A stretch of 64,000 nt of DNA from Hymenobacter rubidus. GTDB lineage: Bacteria; Bacteroidota; Bacteroidia; Cytophagales; Hymenobacteraceae. The translations under genes and the position numbers were made by a program. The stretch is from assembly GCF_016734815.1 (NCBI RefSeq), contig NZ_JAERQF010000023.1:27967-91966 (forward strand). The letters run 5' to 3'. The notes below the pieces were generated by a model. The model was given only the letters and a program-made list of their open reading frames with translations, was not told where the DNA came from and did no database searches. The stretch's first letter is position 1. Each line of letters opens with the position of its first letter. Of the stretch, positions 38,743-48,200 are shown in pieces.

Positions 38743-41700
38743 AGAAACCAACGGTGGCGCCCACAGTGATGGTGCGGGCCATGGGGTACGAGCCTTGGTC
38801 GACGCCGTAGGTGGGGGCGGTGGTGTTGCCGTAGAGGTTGGCCTCGGGGTTGTAGCCGAAGTACTTGGTGAAGGTGTAGAGGTTTTGGGCGGCCACGTAC
38901 ACGCTGGCGCTGGCCATCCCGATTTTGCCCACCAACTCCTTCGGCAGGTTGTAGCGCAGGTTCACGGTGCGGATGCGCAGGAACGAGCCGTCGTAGATGT
39001 AGTGCGAGCTAAACGAGGTGAGCGACGACGGGGCCGACGACGTGGCGCGGGGCTCCCAGCCGTTGCCGGGGTTGTCGGCCGAATGCCAGCGGTCGAGCAC
39101 ATTAGTGCGGGCGTTGGCCGAGCCGGGGAAGTTGTTCACGTACCGGTCGCCGGCATACAGAATGTCGTTGCCCTGCGAGCCTTGCAGCGTGATGGCCAGC
39201 GAAAAATCCTTGTAGCCGAAGGTGTTCAGCAAGCCGTAGGTGAAATTCGGGAAGGGGCTGCCCACCTTGGTGATGTCCTGCGAGTCAATCTTGCCGTCGC
39301 CGTTGATGTCGGCAAACTTCAGGTCGCCGGGCACCGAGCCGCCCGAGCTCCACTTGGCGCTGGCGTCCACGTCGGCCTGGTCTTTATACACGCCAATCTG
39401 CTTGTAGCCGTAGAACGAGCCCAGCGGCTGGCCGGCCAGCACCCGAATGGAGCTGGTGTAGCCAAACACGGCGTCGTACACAATCTGGTCGGTGGGGCCG
39501 CCCAGGGCAATGACCTCGTTGCGGTTGAACGAGAGGTTGGCCGCCGTGCTCCACGTAAAGCCGGTGCCCACCACGTTGGCCGTGTTCAGCTGGAACTCCA
39601 GGCCCCGGTTGCGCACCTCGCCCACGTTGGTGAGCGTGCGGTTGGTGAAGCCGATGATGGACGGCACGTTGCGGTTCAGCAGCAGGTCGGTGGTGCGGCG
39701 CTGGTAGGCGGCGGCCGTCAGGTAAATGCGGTCTTTCAGGATGCCGAAGTCGAAACCGAAGTCCACCTGCGTGTTGGTTTCCCAGGTCAGGTCGCGGATG
39801 CTCACGCCGTTGGGCGCAAAGCCGAAGGCGCGGGCGCCGGCGTTGGCCCCAAACACGTAGTTGGCGGCCGTTTGGTAGCTCTGATAAGAATAGTCGCCGA
39901 TGTTGTTGTTGCCGGTCACGCCGTAGCTGGCGCGCAACTTAAACTCGCTGATGAGGGGAATCTGCTTGATGAAATTCTCCTCGCCGATGCGCCAGGCCAG
40001 GGCCACCGACGGGAAGGTGGCGTAGCGCTTGTCGGGGCCGAAGCGCGAGGAGCCGTCGGTGCGCAGGGCCGCCGTCAGGATGTAGCGCTCCTTGAACGAA
40101 TAGTCGAGGCGGCCGAACACCGAAGTCAGCGCGTTGGCGTTGTATGAGGCCGTGCCAAAGAGCTGGCCGGCGGCCGTCACGTACTCAATGGCGCTGTTGG
40201 TGTAGGTGCCGCTCTGGCCAAACACGTTGCTGCCCTCGTTGGTGTTGCGCTGGGCCGAGTAGCCGCCGAGCAAGGTCAGGTTGTGGTCGGGGCCGAAGGT
40301 GCGGTTATACGTGAGCGTGTTTTCCCACACCCAGTTGTAGTTGGTGTTGTTGAGCTGGCGGGCGTCGATGTTGGACAGCAGCGGGTTGTTGATGTTGGCC
40401 GACGCCTGGTTGTTCGACGGCAGCGTGGCCGGCACGTACCAGTTGCGGCGGTTGGCCAGCACTTCCACGCCCAGGTTGGTGCGGAAGGTCAGGCCCGTCA
40501 GCAGGTTGTAGTCCAGGGCCAGCGTGTTGAGGGCGCGGGCCTGGGTGGTGCGGTCCTGGTACAGGTCCAGCGGCGCCACGGGGTTGAACAGGCCCACGCT
40601 GATGGCCGTGCCGGTGGCCGGGGCCACGTTCGGGAACATGTTCAGGGGCCCGGCGTAGTCGCCGTTGGCCACGTGCACCGGGAAAATGGGCGGCGCAATG
40701 AGGGCGCTGGTCACGGCGGCAATCTGGTTGCCGGCGCCGCCGCCGTTGAAGGTGGCGTTGTTGAAGCTGCCCGACAGCGGCTTGGTGTCGGTGCGCGAGA
40801 ACGTGGGCGCGAAGCTCAGCGACAGCTTCAGCTTTTTAGCCAGCTGGGCATCGTAATTGGCCCGCAGCGAAAAGCGGTCGAAGCCCGTGCCTTTCACAAT
40901 ACCGGTTTGCTTGAAATAGCCGCCGCCGATGTAAAAGCGCGACTTTTCGGTGCCGCCCGAAGCCGAAATCTGGTAGTTGGACTGGTGGCCGGTCTGGAAA
41001 ATCTCGTTCTGCCAGTCGGTGTTGGCGTAGGTGCTGGGGTCGGCCAGCAACGATGGCTGAATGGTGCCGCCGCCGTTGGTGCGGGCTTCTTTCAGGTATT
41101 CCAGGTACTGCGGGCCGTCGAGCAGGTCAATCTTTTTCGACACGTTCTGGATGCCGGTGTACACGTTGGCCGAGAACTTGGTCTGGCCGGCCACGCCGCG
41201 CTTGGTGGTCACAATCAGGATGCCGTTGCCGCCGCGCGAGCCGTAAATGGCGCAGGCCGCCGCGTCCTTCAGCACCTGAATGGAGAGGATATCCGAAGGT
41301 GGAATCTGGTTGAAGCTGTCGGCGCTGTTCAGCGGGTAGCCGTCCACCACGTAGAGCGGGCTGTTGCCGGCCGAAATCGAGCCCAGGCCGCGAATGCGGA
41401 TGGTGGCCGTGCTGCCGGGCTCGCCCGAAGGCTCCGTAATCTGAGCGCCGGCCACGAGGCCTACCAGTGCTTCGCCGGGTGACGCCACCGGCACCTGCTC
41501 CACGTTTTTAGCTGAAATGGTGGCAATGGAGGTGGCCAGCATTTTCTTTTCCTGCACGCCGTAGCCCACCACCACCACTTCGTTCAGGCTTTGCGCATCG
41601 GGCTTCAACGAAGCACTGATGCTGGTGCGGCCGTCCACTTTCATCTCCTGGGGCAGGTAGCCCACGAAGGTGAAAATCAGCGTAGCGTTGTCCGGGGCCA

Positions 41701-41956
41701 CTATTTTGTAGTTGCCGGCGGCATCGGTCTGCGTGCCGTTGGAAGTGCCGCGCACGATGACGTTGACGCCGGGCAGGCCAACGCCTTTCTCGTCGAGCAC
41801 CTGCCCGGTAATGGTGATATCTGCCTGCACGCTGCGAGGCGTAGCTGCCGCGGGGGCAAAGGCCAGGGTGGGGGCGCTCAGGCCCAGGCTCAGCGCCGGC
41901 AGCAGCACCAGGGGCCGCAGATAGCGCCGAAAATCGGGTCGTAAATTGTCCGTCAT
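38741..41956 (-). CDS. SusC/RagA family TonB-linked outer membrane receptor
   Basis: 1071 residues. After a signal segment (RRYLRPLVLLPALSLGLSAP) comes a carboxypeptidase-like domain (ITGQVLDEKGVGLPGVNVIV, ~47-115), the SusC signature SLNEVVVVGYGVQ, the plug (IRIRGLGSISAGNSPLYVVD; ILSIQVLKDAAACAIYGSRG) and a 22-strand barrel ending ARTITVGATVGF. Imports oligosaccharide with the SusD partner. The ATG at 41956 (MTDNLRPDF) is preferred to 42010. First gene of the minus-strand polysaccharide locus, divergent from a LacI-type regulator. Confidence 0.96.
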   Translation of the reverse strand: MTDNLRPDFRRYLRPLVLLPALSLGLSAPTLAFAPAAATPRSVQADITITGQVLDEKGVGLPGVNVIVRGTSNGTQTDAAGNYKIVAPDNATLIFTFVGYLPQEMKVDGRTSISASLKPDAQSLNEVVVVGYGVQEKKMLATSIATISAKNVEQVPVASPGEALVGLVAGAQITEPSGEPGSTATIRIRGLGSISAGNSPLYVVDGYPLNSADSFNQIPPSDILSIQVLKDAAACAIYGSRGGNGILIVTTKRGVAGQTKFSANVYTGIQNVSKKIDLLDGPQYLEYLKEARTNGGGTIQPSLLADPSTYANTDWQNEIFQTGHQSNYQISASGGTEKSRFYIGGGYFKQTGIVKGTGFDRFSLRANYDAQLAKKLKLSLSFAPTFSRTDTKPLSGSFNNATFNGGGAGNQIAAVTSALIAPPIFPVHVANGDYAGPLNMFPNVAPATGTAISVGLFNPVAPLDLYQDRTTQARALNTLALDYNLLTGLTFRTNLGVEVLANRRNWYVPATLPSNNQASANINNPLLSNIDARQLNNTNYNWVWENTLTYNRTFGPDHNLTLLGGYSAQRNTNEGSNVFGQSGTYTNSAIEYVTAAGQLFGTASYNANALTSVFGRLDYSFKERYILTAALRTDGSSRFGPDKRYATFPSVALAWRIGEENFIKQIPLISEFKLRASYGVTGNNNIGDYSYQSYQTAANYVFGANAGARAFGFAPNGVSIRDLTWETNTQVDFGFDFGILKDRIYLTAAAYQRRTTDLLLNRNVPSIIGFTNRTLTNVGEVRNRGLEFQLNTANVVGTGFTWSTAANLSFNRNEVIALGGPTDQIVYDAVFGYTSSIRVLAGQPLGSFYGYKQIGVYKDQADVDASAKWSSGGSVPGDLKFADINGDGKIDSQDITKVGSPFPNFTYGLLNTFGYKDFSLAITLQGSQGNDILYAGDRYVNNFPGSANARTNVLDRWHSADNPGNGWEPRATSSAPSSLTSFSSHYIYDGSFLRIRTVNLRYNLPKELVGKIGMASASVYVAAQNLYTFTKYFGYNPEANLYGNTTAPTYGVDQGSYPMARTITVGATVGF

Positions 41957-42123
41957 GTGTGGGTGGGGTTGGTGACGATGGTGGGAATGCAGCGAACCGG
42001 TGCGGGGCATTCGGAGGCCCGAAAGGCCCAGCCAGGGTGGTAAGTGGGTCCTTACCCCGCCGTCTGCCCTGCGAAGTACCGGATTCTTCGCCGCGATTGA
42101 ACCTCTCGCATAGGCCTTTATTT

Positions 42124-42139
42124 ACGCAAACGTTTTCAG
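42124..42139. promoter_or_regulatory. LacI-type operator between susC and the regulator
   Basis: ACGCAAACGTTTTCAG. Its reverse complement (TGAAAACGTTTGCG) matches 13 of 14 bases of the site upstream of the GH97 gene (CGAAAACGTTTGCG). The central AAACGTTT palindrome is the known operator core of this family. Placed to control both divergent genes. Confidence 0.72.
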
Positions 42140-42179
42140 TAGGCGGGCCCAAAGGCTTCCTTTTTTAGCGTTTAACTGT

Positions 42180-42187
42180 TAGGTTTG
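42180..42187 (+). promoter_or_regulatory. Candidate -7 box of the LacI-type regulator gene
   Basis: TAGGTTTG, exact match to TAnnTTTG, 72 bp upstream of the ATG at 42260 and 40 bp downstream of the operator. Confidence 0.55.
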
Positions 42188-42259
42188 TGCGTATTGTGCA
42201 TTTGCCAATCCTTATAGAAAATTGCCTTTTTCTAGCTTTCGCCTAGCCCCCTTCCTGCC

Positions 42260-43273
42260 ATGACGCCCGTGAACCTGAAGTCGCTGGCCGAGCAGCTCCA
42301 CTTATCTATCGCCACGGTTTCCAGGGCGTTGCGGGATAGCCACGAAGTTTCGGAAGCCACCAAAGAGCGGGTGCGGGCCCTGGCCAGCGCGTTGCACTAC
42401 GAGCCCAACGCCTACGCCAGCAGCCTGCGCCGCAACATCAGCAAAACCATCGGTGTGGTCATTCCCAAGGTGGCCAACCACTTTTTCGCCCTCGCCATCA
42501 ACGGCATCGAGGAAGCCGCCCGCCAAAGCGGCTACCACGTCCTCATCTACCTCACGCACGACGATTACGAGCGCGAGGTGTCCATTGTGCAGCACCTGAA
42601 AGGCGGCCGGGTCGACGGCCTGCTGATGTCCGTGGCCAGCGGCACGCAGGATTTTGCCCACCTCCACAGCCTGAAGGACGCCAACATTCCCATCGTGTTT
42701 TTCGACCGGGTGTGCGCCGAAATCAGCACCGCCAAGGTCACCACCAACGACTACGAAAGCGGCTACCAGGCCACCGAGCACCTCATGGCGGCCGGCTGCC
42801 AGCACATTGCCCACCTGCTCATTTCCAATAACCTGTCCATTGGCCAATACCGCCACCAGGGCTACCTCGATGCCCTCACGGCCCACGGCCTGCCCATCGA
42901 CGAGGACCTGGTGATGAGCGGCGTAATGGACAACGAGCAGAACGTGTCGCTTATCCGCGAGCTGCTGCTGCGCCGGCCCGATATCGACGGCATTTTTGCT
43001 TCGGTCGAGCGGCTGGCCATCAGCGCCTACCGCGTGTGCCACGAGCTGGGCCGTCGCATTCCGGAAGACATCAAAATCATCGGCTTCTCCAACCTCGAAG
43101 CCGCTGCCCTGCTCGACCCGCCGCTGTCCACCGTCACCCAGCCCGCCTACGACATCGGCCGTGAAGCCGCCAGAATTCTGCTCCGCGCCGTGGAAAAGAA
43201 GAAAGCCGTCCTGCCGGAGCAAAGCCTGGTGCTGGCCTCCACGCTGTTTGCGCGGCAGTCCACAGGCGGGTGA
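42260..43273 (+). CDS. LacI-family transcriptional regulator of the polysaccharide locus
   Basis: 337 residues. HTH at residues ~5-25 (LKSLAEQLHLSIATVSRALR), hinge EPNAYASSLRRNISKTIGVV, then a periplasmic-binding-protein-like sensor domain (~60-330) with VDGLLMSVASGTQDF, GCQHIAHLLISNNLSIGQYR, DIDGIFASVERLAISAYRVC and STVTQPAYDIGREAA. Divergent from susC with an operator in between. The effector is presumably a sugar or uronate from the glycan; not determinable here. Confidence 0.94.
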   Translation: MTPVNLKSLAEQLHLSIATVSRALRDSHEVSEATKERVRALASALHYEPNAYASSLRRNISKTIGVVIPKVANHFFALAINGIEEAARQSGYHVLIYLTHDDYEREVSIVQHLKGGRVDGLLMSVASGTQDFAHLHSLKDANIPIVFFDRVCAEISTAKVTTNDYESGYQATEHLMAAGCQHIAHLLISNNLSIGQYRHQGYLDALTAHGLPIDEDLVMSGVMDNEQNVSLIRELLLRRPDIDGIFASVERLAISAYRVCHELGRRIPEDIKIIGFSNLEAAALLDPPLSTVTQPAYDIGREAARILLRAVEKKKAVLPEQSLVLASTLFARQSTGG

Positions 43274-43289
43274 GGCATCGGTCAAAAAA

Positions 43290-43396
43290 GAACGTCATGC
43301 CGAGCGCAGCCGAGGCATCTCGCGTGCAGCAGTAAACCCATTCGATTGAATTACTACCACACGCGAGATGCCTCGGCTGCGCTCGGCATGACGTTT
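43290..43396. repeat. Type-1 palindromic intergenic element, copy 11
   Basis: About 107 bp between the convergent lacI and glycosidase genes. Same centre as 45151 in direct orientation and 36881 inverted. Could serve as a bidirectional terminator, but it lacks a U run. Confidence 0.9.
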
Positions 43397-43401
43397 TGGG
43401 C

Positions 43402-45042
43402 TTACTCCTTCGTCACTTTCCGGCGCAGCACCTGGCTCGTTTCCGTCGTCACCGTCAGCAAGTACGCGCCGGCTGCCAGACGACTGACATCAACCGGCGC
43501 AGCAGCTTCCTGCCGCTGCCGTAGCACCTGCTGCCCCGTGAGGCTTTGCAGCACCACCTCCACCGGCCCAGCCAATCCATCGAGCGTGAAACTGGCGGTG
43601 GCGGGGTTGGGATAAACCGCCACGGCGGCCGTGGAACTGCCCCCGGCAGTAGCCGTAACGCTAGCCGGCCGTTGCAGCACGGGGGCCGCGTCGTTGTTGT
43701 CGTAGTAGGTTTTCGACTCGAAAGTACCCGAAGCGGTGAGGCGGTAGAGGATGCTCATGTGGGCGTTGATGGTGCCTGTGCGCAGGTCGGTGGACACGCC
43801 CGAATAGCCTTCCAGCTTGATGCGGGCCGAGGCCGTGCCCCGGTAGGTGTTGTCGAGCGAGATGCTGTAGGTGCGGGCGTTGTCGGAGTTGTTCATCAGC
43901 AGCACGGTGTAGCCGGTGGCGTCGCGCAAACCCAGGAAAACCAGGTCGTCTTTTGCGTAGCTGGCGTTGGTTTCCTGGTCGCCGGGCATGTAGTTGGCGC
44001 GCTTGTTCTGGCTCAGCAAGGCGACGTGGTGCATGGTGGAGCGACGCGTGTTGTTGGCGTTGTAAAGCGAAAAATCGGTCGCGCCCTGGTCGCTGTTGCT
44101 CTCCGAAATGCTCCACGGCGTAACGCAGAAGGCCCGGCGGGCCAGCGCCAGTTTGGTCATCGTCGCCACAAATTGCCCGGCCGTGAAGCCGTAGGGTTTC
44201 CACAAACTGGTCGATTTCGCTTCGGTATTTACCTCCGTCACGGCCATGCGCAGGTCGGTCCAGGTCGCGTCGATGCCGTGGCGGGTGGTGTTCACGTTGT
44301 CGAGGTAGCCCTGCACGGTGTCGAAACGGCTGGTGAGAACCTGCTCACGGTTGCCCTGGCTGTCGTAGTAATGGAAGGAAAACGTGTCGAGCAGCGGGAT
44401 TTTGCGGGTGCCCACGGTCACGTATTCATCGCCCACGTCGCTGATGAAATTGGAGTAGTAGAGCGAAATGGGCTGGTCGTAGAACAGCCGGAAGTCGCCC
44501 CCGATGATTTTACAGTTGTTGTTGGCCTGTTTCACCAGCCGCGCAATGGCCTTGAACCGGTCGCGGAAACCGTAGTAGCTCAGGCCCTGGTAGGGCTGGT
44601 TGTTGGTCACCCAGTCGGTCATGCTCATCTGGTCGGGCGCGGGGTCGGCCTCGTTGCCGATGGCGAAGTAGCTCACGCCGTTACTCGTGAAGTAGTTGAC
44701 CCAGGTAGTCACCTGCGCATCGGTCAGGTTGATGGACAGCTGCACCAGCGGCTCGCCGTTGAGGTTGTTCTTGATGTAGCTCACCAGCGGCAGCCAGTTT
44801 TCCTTCACGCTCCAATCGTGCGCCGCAATGTTCGTATTGCGGTTCCGCTCGTTGCCGCCGATGCGGTAGAACTTCATCCCGGCGCTGTTCAAATCGGCCG
44901 TGATGGTAGAATTCGGCTGGTTATTCCAGTAGTTGATGCCGAAGAAATTGGTGCTCACGGGCACGCCCTGCGCGGCGGCCGGGAGAGTGGCCGCGCCAGT
45001 AGCCAGCAGAGTGAAGAGGGTGGTGCGAAGTGGGTTTTTCAT
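43402..45042 (-). CDS. Secreted clan-A glycoside hydrolase with T9SS type A sorting domain
   Basis: 546 residues. Signal peptide MKNPLRTTLFTLLATGAATL, cleavage near AAAQ. Catalytic part ~27-450: FFGINYWNNQP, MKFYRIGGNERNRN, acid/base Glu131 in YFAIGNEADP, FSFHYYDSQ and nucleophile Glu270 in RMAVTEVNTEA. A beta domain follows, then the C-terminal sorting tail (VAVYPNPATASFTLDGLAGP to RRKVTKE). Secreted or surface-attached through type IX secretion. Same active-site layout as the giant neighbour, so both probably act on the same glycan. I cannot assign a GH number. The ATG at 45042 is chosen for the signal peptide. Confidence 0.85.
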   Translation of the reverse strand: MKNPLRTTLFTLLATGAATLPAAAQGVPVSTNFFGINYWNNQPNSTITADLNSAGMKFYRIGGNERNRNTNIAAHDWSVKENWLPLVSYIKNNLNGEPLVQLSINLTDAQVTTWVNYFTSNGVSYFAIGNEADPAPDQMSMTDWVTNNQPYQGLSYYGFRDRFKAIARLVKQANNNCKIIGGDFRLFYDQPISLYYSNFISDVGDEYVTVGTRKIPLLDTFSFHYYDSQGNREQVLTSRFDTVQGYLDNVNTTRHGIDATWTDLRMAVTEVNTEAKSTSLWKPYGFTAGQFVATMTKLALARRAFCVTPWSISESNSDQGATDFSLYNANNTRRSTMHHVALLSQNKRANYMPGDQETNASYAKDDLVFLGLRDATGYTVLLMNNSDNARTYSISLDNTYRGTASARIKLEGYSGVSTDLRTGTINAHMSILYRLTASGTFESKTYYDNNDAAPVLQRPASVTATAGGSSTAAVAVYPNPATASFTLDGLAGPVEVVLQSLTGQQVLRQRQEAAAPVDVSRLAAGAYLLTVTTETSQVLRRKVTKE

Positions 45043-45150
45043 AGGTTGTGGGAATTTTAGGATGGGAAAAAGAAAGAAATGCGCAGCTTGTGGGGGTGCC
45101 ACGGCTGATGGAAGATGTCCTCGAAAAGGGTTGCTTGCAGAAGAAAAACG

Positions 45151-45257
45151 CACGGTCATGCTGAGCGCAGTCGAAGCATCTCGCGTGCAGCAGTAAACCC
45201 ATTCGATTGAATTACTACCACACGCGAGATGCCTCAGCTCCGCTCGGCATGACCGTG
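45151..45257. repeat. Type-1 palindromic element, copy 12 (arms mismatched)
   Basis: About 107 bp. The centre is identical to that at 43290. The left arm reads CTGAGCGCAGTCGAAGC but the right GCCTCAGCTCCGCTCGG, so the stem has several mismatches, as in a hybrid of two subtypes. Confidence 0.85.
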
Positions 45258-45285
45258 CTTTTGGACTGTTCAGTCCAATTCCGCG

Positions 45286-48200
45286 CTACTCCAGCACTAC
45301 GCGCTTGGTCAGCGTCTGACCCTCGGCTTGCACGCGCAACGTGTACACGCCCGCCGCCAGCGCCGAGGTCTGAAACTCCGTCGTAGCCCCAGCCGCATTC
45401 AGCGCAATAGTGCGCGTGAGCACTGCCTGGCCCAGTGCGTTGAACAAGGTGGCGCGCACCTCGTGCTGGCCCGCCAGCGGCGGCAGCAGCACCGTGAAGC
45501 GACCACGGGCGGGGTTCGGGTAAATGCTCACGGCGGCGGCGTTCAGCTCCACTTTCGTGGCCGTCACATTGGCTGGGCGCAGCACGATGCTGAAGCGGCC
45601 GGTGCCAGCCGTGACGGTTGCCAGTGTGAAGGGGTAGCGGGTACCCGCTACCAGCAGTTGCTGCGTGCCCGTGGCGGCATCGCGCAGGTACACGGTGGCC
45701 GGGCCAAAGTTGGCCAAGTCAGCTACTTCGAAGGCGAAGCTGCCGGCTTGGGGTGCGTGCAGCGTCAGCGGTACCACTGTTTCCGATGCGCCGAGCAGGG
45801 GGAGGCCATTAATGGCCAGCGGCGTGCTGCCGCTCAGCGTGGCCACGTCCAGGCCGGTGGGGTTGGGCAGCTTGGTCGCGTCGAAAGCCGCATCAATGCC
45901 AGCGGTGGCCCCGGTTTCGAGGTAGAGGTAGGTATCGTCGCTGAGGTTGGCGCCGGAGAGCGTGAGGTGGAGCTGGGGCCGGACGTCATTCACACCGCGC
46001 CCAAAAACAGGCTGCGGACCGAAGGTGGTGACGCGGTTGGCGTTGGTCAGGTTCACGGCGCCGGGCGTGCCGGCGTCGGTTACACGGGCGAAGTAGCCGG
46101 AGCCGGCCACAATCAGCGGCGAAGCGCCTACACCATTGTTGTAGGTACGGTAGGTGCCGGCGTACTGGCCGGTGCTCTGGTACACGTACAGGGCGGCGTC
46201 CATGCCGGGGCGCTGGGCGGCCGTCACGGTGCTCCAATCAAGGGGCGAAGGGTAGGGGTTGCCCAGTAGCTGCCAGCCGGCGTCGGCGTCGGTGCCCCGG
46301 TCGAGGGCGCCGGAAGCCTGCGCGGCATTATTGAAGGTGCCGGTGAAGGACACCGTGGCTGCCGGCGCATTCACGGTGTAGCCCCGGTTGGGCGTCATTA
46401 AATCGGTAGCTGCCGCAGGCGAGAACCAGCCCTTGTCGAAGGCGCTGTAGTTCGACGTAACCGTGGCCAGCCGGCTTTCATCGTAGCCAAACACCGTGGG
46501 AAATGGCGACACCGAGCCGGGTGTGGTGCTGTTGTTGTAGCCGGTATTGAACGTGGGCGTGAAGGCCGCCGTGGCCAGGCTGCTAAACGGCGCACTGCCC
46601 ACCGGCGAGCTGAAATGACGGTAAGCCGGCCCGGTTACGCTGCTGGTAACGGCGCGCTGCATGGTGCCGCTGCCCACTACGGCGCCACCGCTGTTGTCAA
46701 TCAACGCCGTGCCGGTGGCCGAGGAAAGCAGGACGAACGGCTGGCCGGCGGTGGCAAGGTTGCCGGTTTGCAGGCGGGCCACCTGGGCCACGCTCACCGC
46801 CTGGCTCAGGCTGAGGCCGAGGGCGTTGTTCACCGTCAGGTTGCGCACCTGGGCGGGCAGGCCGGGACCGGTGACCTGGGCGGCCGTGCCGTTGTAGGTG
46901 TAGGAGGCATCGGCATCAAAAGTGCGCGTGCCGCTGACCTGGATGGCCCCCGTAGCGCCGCTGCCCGCAATGCCGGCCGGAGCGCAGATGCGCAGCTCGG
47001 CGCCGGCTTGCAGCTCAAAGCTGGCCGCGCCGCTTAGCGTCTGGCAACTGGTGCTGAACACGCCGCCGGTTTGCACCACTACCGCAGAAGTGACGGTGGT
47101 GGTGCCCAGCAGCGTGAGCGTGCCGCCATCCTGCACCGTGATGCTGTTGTAGGTGCCGCCGGCCGTCAGGCTCTGGCCGCCGGGCACCACCAGGTCGGGG
47201 CCCATCACGGCGTTGCGCAGGCTCTGGATGTAGTCGATGTTGGGCTGGCCAAAACCGTAGCCCCAGTTGAAGGCGGTGCTCTTGCTCAGCGCACCTTTGG
47301 CGCCGTTGTAGTCGGTCACGTCCTGAGCTGGGTTTAGCGGGTAGTGGAAGGTGCCGCCGCCCGCATCGGTGCCATCGGGCGAAGTCATTTTGGCGCTGGC
47401 TACCGACAGGTAGATGGATGACGGCACTCCCCCGCTGCCCCCGCCCTTGGTGGCGTAGGCATGAATGCTGCCGGCCACGCCGGCCGCCGTGCCCGTCTTT
47501 ATCATCACCATGTCGTACTGCGTGATGTTGTAGGAGAGGGTGGGGGCCAGGTTGGTCAGGTAAGTCGTGTTTTCCATCAGCATATCCAGCGTGAAGTCCG
47601 ACGCATCGGTGTCCTGCACGTAGCCGGTGGGGCCCACCAAACGGCGCAGCACGATGGTGGTGCCACTGCGCAAATCACTCCAGAAAGCGGTGTTGTTGAA
47701 GCGGTACTTGCCGCCGTTGTCGGCCGTGTTGTTGGTTTCGAAGTCTTTCACCACGAGGTTGCGCACATCGAGGTGGTCCTGAATCACGAGCAATTCCACC
47801 GCGTCGGTGTTGCCGTTGGCGTCGTTCGAGCCGTTGTACACACGGTTCACCACAATGCTGGGTGGCGCGAAGGCCTGGTTGCGCAGCAGCTGGATGTAGC
47901 TGGTGTTGCCCGTGCCGAAGCCGTAGCCCCAGGTGCGGGCGGTGCTGGTGCTGCTGGCTACGCTGGTGCCGTTGTAGTCAGCAGTGCTTTGGGCCGGGTT
48001 CAGCGGATAGAGGAACGCGCCCGTGTTCAGGACAGCGTTGAACACCAGTTTCGAGCCGGTCAGGCCGGTGTAGAGGGCGCTGGTGCTGCCGTTGTTCGAC
48101 ACCAGCGCGTGCACCGGGTTGTCGATGCCGCTGGGCGAGCCGGTTTTTAGCAGCACCATGTCGGTATTGGTCAGATTGAAATTCTGGTTCGTGCCCGACA

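Larger units (their letters stand above)
41957..42259. other. Divergent promoter region of susC and the LacI-type regulator
   Basis: 303 bp holding a strong LacI-type palindrome at 42124-42139 and a TAGGTTTG -7 box for the regulator at 42180-42187. No clear -7 box for susC was found on the minus strand. Confidence 0.7.

Noticed and set aside
43290..45257. Composite transposon around the glycosidase gene 43402-45042
   Set aside because: The two flanking repeats carry no transposase and no target duplication was seen; only the possibility of recombination is kept as a finding.
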